Source: Nannochloropsis salina CCMP1776 (Eukaryota > Sar > Eustigmatophyceae > Eustigmatales > Monodopsidaceae). Taken from it: a stretch of 64,000 bases of DNA. Shown piece by piece: positions 40,478 through 50,319 of this stretch. Made by a program: the position numbers and the translations under genes. Below the pieces are notes generated by a model. That model was not told the origin of the DNA, ran no database searches, and saw nothing but the letters and a program-made list of their open reading frames with translations. How positions within the stretch are numbered: position 1 is the first letter of the stretch; each line of letters begins with the position of its first letter. The DNA lies in NCBI GenBank assembly GCA_004565275.1, contig SDOX01000008.1:341327-405326 (forward strand), given 5' to 3'.

Positions 40478-42326
40478 ATGGGGGCCAGTTGGCAAGACCT
40501 GGTGACGCCCTTTGTACACGACGGGGGTTTGTTTCAGAAGGGTGCAGGGCAGGTGTTAGAAATAGCGACGAAAGTTCTATATGTGCTAGGTAGGGGGGAC
40601 AAGGGGAGATTGACAATTGGACACGTGAACCAGGGGCATGAGTTGTGCGAGTTTTTCACTGGTTCTATTCGGAAAACTGAACTGTACATTAGGTAGTACG
40701 GGACGCGGAGGTGCGGTGGGTTGGAATATGGGTGCAGTGTGTAGCTAATGAGCGTCGCGTATAGGGGTGGGATTGGGTCTGCGTCGAAGAGCTTTCTTCT
40801 TCGCTATCCTATCGCATTTCTCATGATATTAGACCAGCCTCTGTCAGTCGTTAGATTTCAATTCTAGGCGGCTGCGTAATTGAATATAATTGGGTAGACG
40901 TGTGTGTATTTAGGGCATATAGAGACCGTATATGCGTGCATTGCGGAGGGCTTTTGCGCAGTGGTTAGCCTTGTACGGCGCGGAGGCAGGCTGACAGCGA
41001 GGGAATAGGAGGTGACACGATGGACACGGGGTAGTGAAAAGCAGTGCATGGATGTTAGTGAAAAGAGTCGGTGCTGAAACGGGAGCGGATGGTCTAAGTA
41101 CGCTGTGTATGAAGAGAGCTCGGGGATGTAGCAAAGGACACAGGGTTTGTCAAGAGGGTGGACAAGCTATGATATCAAGGGCCACGATACAGCGTGGAAT
41201 CATTCTCTGTGGGGAGAGATGGTGACAGGGGGAGAAGGAGGCATGTGTACTGCACAGGTACACAATAAATGATTGAATATTCAAAATGGTAATCTTGACC
41301 ATACCTTGTTATACTTCCGGGCGGGATCGGGAGCAAACAAAGCATCGCACACCTGCGCAGCCGCACAACGATTGAGAGGATGTACCAGGAACGATGCAAG
41401 AGGCAGGTCATATACCAAAAAAAAACTGGGGTTGGAGGAGGAGGGAGGAACAGAAAGGGCGCGAAAAGAAAGCACAGTGATGGAAATGGACTTAGTGTAT
41501 GGAATGCCTAGGGGAAGTATGCATTTGGGGAAGTATGCATTTGGGGAAGTATGCATTCGGCGGAGCACCTCAGGAAATTTTGAGCTCAGGCTCTAGTTGT
41601 AGGAATTCATCGATACCGGGCATCTATCAGGGGTTCATGTACTTCGCAAGGGGGCTGACAGGCAAACGTACTCTAAAGCAGACGGAGAGAGGGAAGGAGG
41701 AGGGGTGACGGAGCATATGCCTCCTGGAGGTTCTGTCTCAGGTTCTGTGAGGTTCTGTCTCAAATCTCTCTCTCAAATCGGGATGGCCTCTGCTTCAGGT
41801 TCAGGACGCGGTCTTGTCATATTGAATTGTTTCCCAACAGGGGGCTGGGGCATTTCATGTTGCATTTTTTGTCTTCGATATATCCGAGGGAAGAAAATAG
41901 ACACTTTCATGAAAAAAAAAGGAGCGTGCTTCCAAGCACTAGCGTGGTTTATGACAATTTATTTTCGCTGGAGACATTCATGAAGATCAGCTTCTTGGCC
42001 AGCCAAGGCCGGAAGGATCGAGTGGCAATGCAGGGACTCGTCAAGTCGATCCATCGTCATGGTTTTCGGACAGAGGCTTTCTGACGTTTTCAAGGGGCGA
42101 CAAATCTCGTGGTCGCCTTTTCGCTTCAGCTTTTCAATTTTCTTCCCTTTGGATGCCTCATCTCCATCTACTCCCCTCACTTATATTTTTCTCACACACC
42201 CTGCGCCTCGACTATCATCCTGTCTACGTCCCGCTCTCGCGAAGTCTCTGGCGTTCCCACGGCCGCCTCTGGGATTACCCCACGGCGCCTGCATGGACTA
42301 GTGATACACCGCTCCTCGGACGCCTC
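40478..42326. other. Long gene-free convergent region
   Basis: About 1.85 kb between the 3' ends of the GT2 and VTC1 genes contains only short frames. It holds a small tandem repeat near 41511 and some repeated GGTTCTGT words near 41730-41760. No gene supported. Confidence 0.5.
41511..41558 (+). repeat. Three 16-bp tandem repeats
   Basis: The unit GGGGAAGTATGCATTT occurs three times head to tail, the last copy ending in CGG instead of TTT-GG. It contains the palindrome ATGCAT. Confidence 0.8.
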
Positions 42327-43301
42327 TTAGCCTTCGAATCCACCGTTGATCGGCACCCTCCCTCCCTCGCGCCCTCCTCCGCTTCCTGACGGCGTGTAGA
42401 TGTCGATGATTTTCAGAAGCGTGTTGATGAGAATGGTGAGAACGAGCAGCACGGTCAGAACGATGGGTCCGAGTCGATCCTCGTAAGGGCCTGGCATGCG
42501 GTTCCGAAGCATGGATGACCTGAGGGAAATGGAGGGGCCGCATGAGTGTGAGGCAACCCTTGGGAGAGGAAACGATGGAAGGTCAGTCCCCACCCCGCCA
42601 CCCTCACCTTTTCATGTATGTCCGCATCGCGTAGACACAGAAGCAGATGGCCACCGGGAGGATGATAAAGCCGTACACTTGTGAGAACTCGTTGTGGTCC
42701 GCGAATGCTAAGATGGCCACGGAGATGGAGGAAAGCGTCACCGACATGTTGAGCCAGGCCAAGAACGTCCTCTCGTTCGCAAAGAAGACCTGGCGGGGCC
42801 GAGACAGAGGTGAGGTCGCGCGGGCACCTCGCTCTTGTCCATGGGAGGGGATCGCAGGGCATCACCAGGGGGGCGGAGGAGCCATTCCACACGTACATTC
42901 ACGCAAGCACCTACCTTGGGCTCCACTTTAACGGGCGCTTTACGGACTTTACGTGCGCCGGAAGCGGAGGGGCTTCCGAGTGAGTCATGGTCTCCGGAAA
43001 ATCTCCCCTTTGAGAACGGCCACCAGTTTCCAAAAAGTGCTGTGGAAGGAAAATAAGAGGCATTGCCATTCACTTCTTGTGGTTGGGGTGAAACATGCAT
43101 GAAATCACATCACACATGGATAAGTACTAAAGAGGCAAATCGGAAGATGAGAGATACACCGCACGTCGGACAAAACAATATGCATCAGGTTTCACCATCC
43201 TTCTATCATCCTTTCAACTTACAGTGTGCGTGTGGAGCTGGAGTGGACGTGGTGATCAAGGGTCGGTCTCCATTGCGATGAGCCTGTGCACGGGGTCTCA
43301 T
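42327..43301 (-). CDS. VTC1: Vacuolar transporter chaperone 1-like protein (DUF202)
   Basis: Four exons on the minus strand, 43301-43223, 43039-42915, 42789-42608 and 42519-42327, give 192 aa. Donors are CACT|GTAAGT, CAAG|GTAGGT and AAAG|GTGAGG; acceptors are CCACAG, GCCAG and CTCAG; all phases agree. VTC1 is the small membrane subunit of the VTC complex that makes polyphosphate from ATP at acidocalcisome or vacuole membranes. After a polar N-tail, VKVEPKVFFANERTFLAWL is the signature start of the family, followed by three spans: NMSVTLSSISVAILAFA, YGFIILPVAICFCVYAM, and after RNRMPGPYEDRLGP a third, IVLTVLLVLTILINTLLKI. The catalytic VTC4 subunit is not in this window. Confidence 0.88.
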
Positions 43302-43881
43302 ATTAGTCGTAGTGCTCTTTCTCTCTTCCTTCACCTTCCCCAGCTCAATCACATACATCTGATCCGCTCCCAAGGTCTCCAGAATTGGGAATAGAGTATA
43401 TTGGTCTTATTTCTGTTCCAGACCGCAATGGCTGTTTTTCCTCCTGAGTCCCATTTCTTGTTGGCATTTGCGTCAGTGCTCGAATAGCTTTGCTTGTCGC
43501 GTTCGTGCTCTCTCCTCGACCGTGGAGGCAAAATCCAATACTATAGCTATGAGCTACATGGTAAGTAGTGTATGGTAGAGATTATAATAAGTTTCCTGCA
43601 TGAATCTGACAAAGGTCTCCCCGGAGAGACCACAAAGAACAAATTCCGAGGCCATCGAAGATGGCGCGGAGACCCTAGCGGCCACAGAGACCTGAGATGG
43701 AGAGGAGGCGGACGGCGCAAAAAGGCAATCACATGCATCTCTTGCGCACAAAACGTTGGATAAGCCCCTTTCCTTTCCCAATCTATCAGGCATCCTATGT
43801 ATGGTTTCCGCAAGCCACTGCTGTTCATTTTGAAGGACATCACCATCTCGGTCGACCTCGCGACGTCGCTGAGGACAAGAG
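43302..43881. other. Divergent intergenic region, no gene seen
   Basis: These 580 bp lie between the VTC1 and TFIIA-gamma starts. No coding or RNA features recognised. Confidence 0.45.
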
Positions 43882-44776
43882 ATGCGTGACAGTCGGAAGG
43901 GCAATGAAGAGCTTCACGAGCAGACCGAGTCAATGAGATGGAAACACCAGCATGCTGCAGCCCTGGCAGCACTTGAGCAACCAACACAAGCGGCCGAAGA
44001 TCTGTCGTTCCTGTACCGAAAGACATCCGTGGCACAAGCGCTGGCAGAAGGCTTGCAAGAGTTCTCAGAAACACAAGACCTGCCCGAAAATGTGGTAGCA
44101 GATACCATGGAGGCATTCGACAAGGTAATATATGCAATAAAGCACTCATGAGGTCTCTAGAGAGGATGGTAAAGGAAACTACGTGTCAGAGTTGTACGAT
44201 TTGAAGGGAAGGGACTGCTGATGTTACGCGGACGACGTACGCCTTGTCCGACAGATTGCCTCGAAAATCGTGGGTCACGCGTGGCTGAAAACGCTCCATT
44301 CATTTCGCACCACAGGCCATTCTCACAGCGATGGAGACAGTGCGGAATGTGGCAGGCAGGGCGAAGGGAGAGGTGAGAGGAGGGGCGGGACGGAGCGGAT
44401 TGTGTCTGCGTTATGACTGCAATGACGACTAAGTGTAAAGTTTTCAGGTGCCAAAAGCTATGTGACGAAACAAGAATTGTCGTAGTTGATCTTGTGGCGA
44501 TATGCCCCCCCTTGACATCTGTGTTTCGGTAAATCAATTGCATACATTTTGGTGCAGGCGGAGCTGGATGCGTACAATAACATAAACGAGCGCTGGCGTT
44601 TCGTATTCCAGGACGGTGCCTCGCTGGCGACAGTATCGGACATGTCCTTGTGCGCGGAGCAGGACGGGGAGGTAGCAGGCTGCATTATAGGACCCTGTAG
44701 CGTGAGCGCGGTGGATGTGGCCAAGGTGGTGAAGGGGGGCAACGTGCGGCATGGCCCGGGCCGAGCTAAGGGATGA
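43882..44776 (+). CDS. TFIIA gamma subunit-like protein
   Basis: Exons 43882-44124 and 44558-44776 (donor AAG|GTAATA, acceptor GTGCAG, phase 0) give 153 aa. TFIIA-gamma is the small subunit of TFIIA, which stabilises TBP on promoters. The helical N-domain is recognisable: LYRKTSVAQALAEGLQEF, LPENVVADTMEAFDK matches the family's four-helix segment. The second exon should give the beta-barrel half; INERWRFVFQDG fits its first strand, but the rest (VSDMSLCAEQDGEVAG ...) is divergent and lacks the usual Trp-Thr-Phe strand. A further intron or an alternative acceptor in the second half is possible. The N-terminal 40 residues before the conserved helix are an extension. The 433-nt intron is long for this locus. 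Confidence 0.62.
44125..44557 (+). other. 433-nt intron of the TFIIA-gamma-like gene
   Basis: The donor is GTAATA and the acceptor TTGGTGCAG. It is the longest intron inferred in the window and shows no embedded gene. Confidence 0.5.
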
Positions 44777-45115
44777 AAACAAGGAAAGTGGAGGGAAGAA
44801 GCGCGTAAACGGCGTGACAGGATGGAGCATGTGGACAGACAGCATGCTAATGAAGTCTCCTTCGAACGAAACGTTTCGATTGCCCACCGCCTGGCGCAGC
44901 ATCCGCAAAGCAAAGTACGAATAGAGCCACTTCCTCGTCTCATCTACAGAATGTTTTTCGTCTCTGAGAGATTGTCGTTACGTGCACAGACAATCCCAAC
45001 CGCCTTCTTGCACAACGCCATTTTCGGGGGTATCAGTACAGCGCTATCTACACTACTTTCCTTCTGCCCTATCAGACACCCATTCCCCGATCCCCTCCAC
45101 CCCCAATCCCACCAT
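44777..45115. other. Convergent intergenic region, no gene seen
   Basis: These 339 bp lie between the 3' ends of the TFIIA-gamma-like and Ycf21-like genes. Nothing recognised. Confidence 0.45.
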
Positions 45116-45958
45116 CTACGCACGAAATTGGAAGGTGTTGCTCGAAAACCTCTCAAGAATTCTACAGTTGATCATCCCGGGACAGTCAAGCTCATACACA
45201 CGCCAGAACCCCCCGTCCCCCTCTCGTTCTCTCACCCCCTCCACGTCTTCCTCCTTGCCATCCTCTACCTCTGTCCTACCTACGTCCAACAAACGAAAGG
45301 TTGGATACACTCTGAGATGTCGAAACAGCTGACCAAGGCCAACGCTCTTCTCCCGCAGCAAATGTGCGCACTCCGGCGTCCTGGCGCTGAGGCTGCTCGT
45401 AGCCGTACAGAAGACGTGGCCCATGACCGACAGGTCCACCTCCCGGTCGAATACCCCTGGCTCAATTTCCAGACAGCGTTTGATGCGGACTGTGACGGCC
45501 GAATTGTGGTAGGAGCTGATGATGCGCTGCAAGTCGCCCTCCGCCGACAGTGCCACTCGCTCGAGCGGACTGAATGACTCCGGCAATCGAATTTCCACGT
45601 CCTTGGACCCCACGCGCTCTGATATCCCCGAACGGAAATTGCCGTACGTTGTTGTTTCTTTCAGGGGCTCAAACGCGGTGCTTTGGCGCTCAAGTGCTGC
45701 GTCCCGTTTTGGCGAGCATGCGTCAGTGTCGTGACGAGTAGTCTGATCTTGCAAGTGGAGCCGCGACTTTCGTGGTGTGGGCCTCAGGGACAAGTGTACG
45801 TGTCGGCATATGGACATATAATCTATTTTGGCCTTATGTAGCTGACTTATGGCACTGATTCCCCTTATTATGTTATCCGTGGCTACATACGCCTGACAAA
45901 GGAGAACATGGAACGCCAAGGCCAACACAAAAATGTTCTTTCCAAGAAAAAAAGACAT
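45116..45958 (-). CDS. Ycf21/DUF98-type chorismate lyase-like protein, plastid-targeted
   Basis: A single-exon gene of 280 aa. The N-terminus is a signal peptide (FVLALAFHVLLCQA) followed by YVATDN, an aromatic after Ala as in plastid presequences of complex algae, then a basic region. The body (residues about 110-280) fits the DUF98/Ycf21 family: a start resembling 'L-x-x-(E/D)G-x-L-x-x-x-(L/I)' (LSAEGDLQRIISSY), FDREVDLSVMGHVFCTATSSL, LGQLFRHLRVYPTFRLLDVG, and a close WRVYELDCPGMINCRILERFSS. DUF98 proteins resemble chorismate-pyruvate lyase (UbiC), which yields 4-hydroxybenzoate for quinone synthesis. Ycf21 is a plastid gene in red algae; here it is nuclear, which fits transfer to the nucleus with a gained presequence. 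Activity is not proven by the sequence. ATG 45958 is chosen from the signal peptide. Confidence 0.65.
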   Translation of the reverse strand: MSFFLGKNIFVLALAFHVLLCQAYVATDNIIRGISAISQLHKAKIDYMSICRHVHLSLRPTPRKSRLHLQDQTTRHDTDACSPKRDAALERQSTAFEPLKETTTYGNFRSGISERVGSKDVEIRLPESFSPLERVALSAEGDLQRIISSYHNSAVTVRIKRCLEIEPGVFDREVDLSVMGHVFCTATSSLSARTPECAHLLREKSVGLGQLFRHLRVYPTFRLLDVGRTEVEDGKEEDVEGVREREGDGGFWRVYELDCPGMINCRILERFSSNTFQFRA

Positions 45959-46281
45959 AGCCAAGCAACCTAATCCACGTATGATACTAGATCTATACAC
46001 TCCCTGTGAATGTGATGATGTAATTTTCATGAACTGTATATGTTTTAAGCGCGCACAAAATTGCTCATGCCGCGATTGGAAAGCGGTCGGCCCAGCCGGG
46101 TATGTTGGCCCGTCAACATCGGAGCGAGAAGCCAGGAGGTTACAGGTCTCCCATGCTAAGTTGCTTTTCGTGGAAACCAAGGTAATTTAAGGAGACATTA
46201 TGCTTTCGTCCGCTTCCTATAACGTTTCTATATTTATTGTGCTGACCTTGCGTACTTTTGCACAAGGTCTTGCCGTAAGTC
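45959..46281. other. Short intergenic region, no gene seen
   Basis: These 323 bp separate the 3' end of ORC3 from the start of the Ycf21-like gene, both on the minus strand. Confidence 0.45.
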
Positions 46282-49200
46282 CTACTCAGTCTCTTGCGTC
46301 ATCTCCTCCTGTGGACGCTCCTGCTTTCCGCCCAACAGCGTGTAGGCAAAAATCAGCTTCGCGCGATCTCCCGTCTTCTTCCCATAAGGCCGCGTGAATC
46401 CCAAATGCTCAAGCTCGTCCACAGCGTGGAGGAACCTAGCCCACAAGGGTTTTAAATTCTGCCCCACAGAGGTCTCCGTCGTTCTCGCCCGCTTTTTCCC
46501 CGCATGTTTGCCGTTCTCGCCCTCGTCGGCACCTTCCCCGCATTTTTCTTCTTCTAATCCCGCCCCCTCTCCCGGACCACATATCACATCCGCAAAAGAT
46601 GCAAACCAAGCGCGCAAATTAATCGTCCGACCTTGATGCGCTTCGTACAAGCCGTAGACAAGAGAGATATCCGGCATGGTAGGGTCTAGCTGCCCCGGCC
46701 TACAGCAAGCGCACCTGAGGTAGCTCTGACTATCATTTAGCGCTCGCACAGCAGATGCCCTAGGCTGGGCAAAAAACGCCTCTTGGATTGCCTGCGTGTC
46801 CGTGTACCAGAAGGCGCCTTTGAAGTAGCTTGTGGCCTGGGACAATGTCTGCGTGCAGTGCTCAATAACGTCAACCAGGAGAGACTGAGTATCCATAGTG
46901 ATTCCGTGTCGCTTAAGACGATACATGTGCCGACGCTCTTCATCGTTCTCTTCCGTGGCTTCATCGCGGGCCGTGCCAACTTTTCTTCCACCCATGCCCC
47001 GTTCTGATCCAGTGCCGAGCTTTTGGCTCTTGCGCCTTCTTTGCTGCTGCTTCCCCTCCTTGGCTATTTCTTTTCCCAAGGCCTTTAGAAGCATCCAGAG
47101 CTCCCGGACTCGCACAATCCAGTCATTGATGGCTCTGGAGGAGCGACGCACGTAGAGAGGCATCTGCTCGAGTAGGGCCTGCAGGAGGTGTAACCTGTGT
47201 GATCAGAACAAGGGTGCTAGACGATGAGGCCTCCATATTTCAAGGTCTTTTTCAGCGGCGACCAGCTAAATGCCGCATGCTTCGGTGTTGGAGGAGTGGA
47301 AAGGAGCCGTTATCCCGATCTATCTCCCTCCTCACCCGCGCCCCTCATGTACTCACCAGGCCAACACAAGATTTTTTAATCCTTCCAGGGTCAACGAGGC
47401 CAGCCCCTCCCAGAGTGATGCCTCCAGCTTCCTCCAGCGCTGCGGTCGCTCGTAATCCAGCAGGACTTCCAGCAGCATGAGCCTGGTCGGAAGGGTGGGG
47501 CCCGGCCTCTCCGCGTGGCGGCTGTGACGGGACGCGCCGTCGGTGCCAGCGTGGTCCGTAGCGTGGGCACTAGCGTCGCTCTTTTGACCGGTCGGTGGGG
47601 CGCCACACATCTTGAGGGCCTCGTGGATGAGGTAGCACCCGAGGCGAAGCTCGAAGCGTCCGGCCACCTGTAGAACGAGAGAGAACGTGGGAGGGTTACA
47701 GAGGCCACGGCAGACGAGTAGGGAGAGGAGCTCCAAGCTCGACCCAGCTACTGACTGCGTTGACGCACCTGCTGATGCACGAGGCCACGCAGGCATTGGA
47801 ACTGGCGGATCCGGTCGCCGGCGCGTCCCTGCGAGGAGAGCGCGTATCCCTCCACCGCCTTCTCCACCTGCTCCCTCTCAGAATGCTGCTCCTCGGCACC
47901 GGAGGCGGAGGGCGGAAGTCTTTTGGCCAGTAAGGCGCGCAAGGCCCGATTTCTCAGCAAGTTGTCCATGTGGTGCAGCACCATCAAGTGGTGGGAGTCG
48001 TGCATCCCACCCTCCTCCCGCGTTAAGACCAGGACTTGGCGCTGAACGTCGGTCGGAGCGTGTTCCTGACTGTGCTCATGCCCGTCAGAGTCGCCACTGC
48101 GAGGAACACTCGTCCCATGCGCTTTGTTGAAGAAAGCTGGACTTCTTCCTCCCACGCCTTTTCCTTCTCCTTCTCCCTCTTCGCCGTGGCTTTGCGGGAC
48201 TGCCGGCGACGACCCATCCACTACGGAGGCGATGCTGGGCTCAGGTGGAAGCGATTTGTCGTCTCCAAGAGGCCCCTCGCTTTTTGATGCGCTCCCTATC
48301 TTCTCGCCTGACCAGAGAGCGGCAACCGGAGTGTCAACGAGGGGCGCTGCCACGTGGGCTAAATCCTTCTCCGCAACAAGGTCGTATGGCATCATACACA
48401 GGAGGGAGATGAGCTGGGAGAAGTGCATGCGCAGCATGAAATCCAAATGGCGTAGGAAGGTGATGATCGAGTAGTGCAGGTCGAAAAAGGTGACCCGGAA
48501 AAACCGGAGGACTTGGCCGGAGACGGTTACTGGGAGGGAGGCTTCCAGGAAAAGGCGCTCGAGGACCTGGCATTGAGGGGATCAGAATCCATGAACAAAG
48601 GTTATGGTCAGGCAAGCATAAGCATACTTGGACGTATTTCCGACGTACCTGCTCGAAGCACACGTGGGAGGGGGGCAGGATGAAGGTGGCGGGCTCCAGG
48701 GTGGCGGTGGCGCCGTTCCCGAGGTTCTGGGCGAGGGCGAAGGCCGGGGAGACCAAAAATACCAAACGGGCGGGCAAGAAGGCGGAGGCCTCCGCCAAGA
48801 GCCGAAGCAAGTCTTCCAAAAGTCTGTTGCTTAGGGCCTCTACATCCTCGAACAGGAGCAGCACGGAGGGGCAGACGACCGAAGCCGCCGACTCGCCAGT
48901 GGAGGGCACGAGGGACGACGCGTTTAACACGGCCAATCCGTCCACTAATGTGCGGTATGCCGACATGACTTCCCCAAGCGTGCCTTGAGGGGCCGTGGGC
49001 GTCCTGAACCGCTGCCCTCCCTTTCGCGGCCCTCTCGCCAGGAGCGGCAACTTATCCACCGCATTCATGATCTTTGCATGCACCACCCGTAGAATGCTTG
49101 ATAGCGTCGTATGCTTAGTGGAGCGGATGGTGCAGCCTAGAAGGGGACTGCGAATATTACCGCGAGAACATTGTCTCGTTTGATGTTCGCGATGCAGGGC

Positions 49201-49689
49201 CTGTAAGAGGAGATTGAGAAGCTCTGGTCTGTCCGTGGAATGCATGTTGGGGTAAAGTACTGCGCAGGGCAAGAGCGCCGATGTGTCCCCGGGATGAGTA
49301 TCTTGGAAGGGCATTTCTTGTCCGATGTATGAAGATAAATCACAGGCGAACTGCTTCGTGCGTGGGTTACCACCCGCCGAAGCGATGAACTTCTCGCGCA
49401 CCCTCTGCCATACGGACCGGCGTTCACGACCTCCTTCTAAAAAACCCGCCACGTCTGCCAAAATTGGCCCGTAAAGTGACATTGCGACCTCTCTATGTAC
49501 ATGGCGCGAGGCTGCCATGCATCGCATGATGCATTCCCGCTGTTCCTCGTTCAGATAGCCATATCCTCCTCTTGCTTGATGCTGAGCTGACTCTGCCACG
49601 GCCTCGTACCGCCGTTTTTTCCCCGAAACAACGTGCTGAGGCGGCGGCCGGTACGATTTAACCACAATATAGTCATCTTGCACGACCAT
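46282..49689 (-). CDS. ORC3: Origin recognition complex subunit 3
   Basis: A nuclear replication-origin factor. Four exons on the minus strand, 49689-48649, 48566-47769, 47667-47357 and 47194-46282, give 1,020 aa, larger than animal ORC3 (about 710) because of low-complexity inserts. Donors are GCAG|GTACGT, GCAG|GTGCGT and CCTG|GTGAGT. The last acceptor is CACACAG at 47195; a nearer CTGCAG breaks the frame, whereas CACACAG gives LAW-LHLLQALLEQMPLY in phase. The ATPase-like part has VLLLFEDVEALSNRLLEDLLRLL and SAFLPARLVFLVSPA. DLHYSIITFLRHLDFMLRMHF belongs to the helical insert. The C-terminal winged helix is clear: MPDISLVYGLYEAHQGRTIN, then FLHAVDELEHLGFTRP. Acidic and His-rich inserts lie in exons 2 and 4. 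The in-frame codon at 49710 is TTG, so ATG 49689 is used. Confidence 0.88.
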
Positions 49690-50319
49690 AGCGTCTGTAC
49701 AGGTGCACAATGTTCATGAGAGGGTTTCCAGTCTCGGTATGCGAAGGGCAATGGGAATGAAGGGAAGTTTGCTCCTACGCGACTTCGCGAGGTTTAGGAA
49801 TTCAAATTCGTCGTGGTGGCCGCTTACACCTCACCACGTAGACAAGAAACAAGAAAAAACTGTACCCACGACACTAATTTCATGCCAGCGGGAGAGTCGA
49901 GGAGTACACACCATGCCGGAGGACTGAGATGTGCATTGCATTAGAGCGCGGTCTGCTTTCCCTGTTCTGGCGAGGCCGGCGAGGGCTGTCTCGACCGTGA
50001 CTTAAAGGAATAAAGAACTCGACCAGAGAATGAAAGTCGATCGCGAGGGTCTCCGTACTTGCGCTCTAGAATTCAACTACTGACGTCTTAATGAATACAT
50101 GACTCTCACTCGCAATTCCCCTCGCCCGTGGCTCGTTGCTGTGTCGGTCTCGAGGGGAGGCTACTGAGGGCGATCGAGGGCAAGGAGGTGCACTTGGTAG
50201 TCGCTGTAAAGTTCAAACAACCCGCCACCATATATCTCCAGACACAGACATGAAGCTTGAGACGAGGTGCATCTAATAAGGTCAAAGCGGGAAAGGATTG
50301 GGAGGCCGTGGTTTCCGGG
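49690..50319. other. Divergent intergenic region, possibly with a first non-coding exon
   Basis: These 630 bp lie between ORC3 and the large unrecognised gene. The plus-strand frame is open from 50254 but contains no ATG before 50320, so an upstream exon might add a different start. Confidence 0.4.

Noticed and set aside
41511-41558. Three short direct repeats considered as a CRISPR array
   Set aside because: The copies are head to tail without spacers, in a eukaryotic nuclear sequence.
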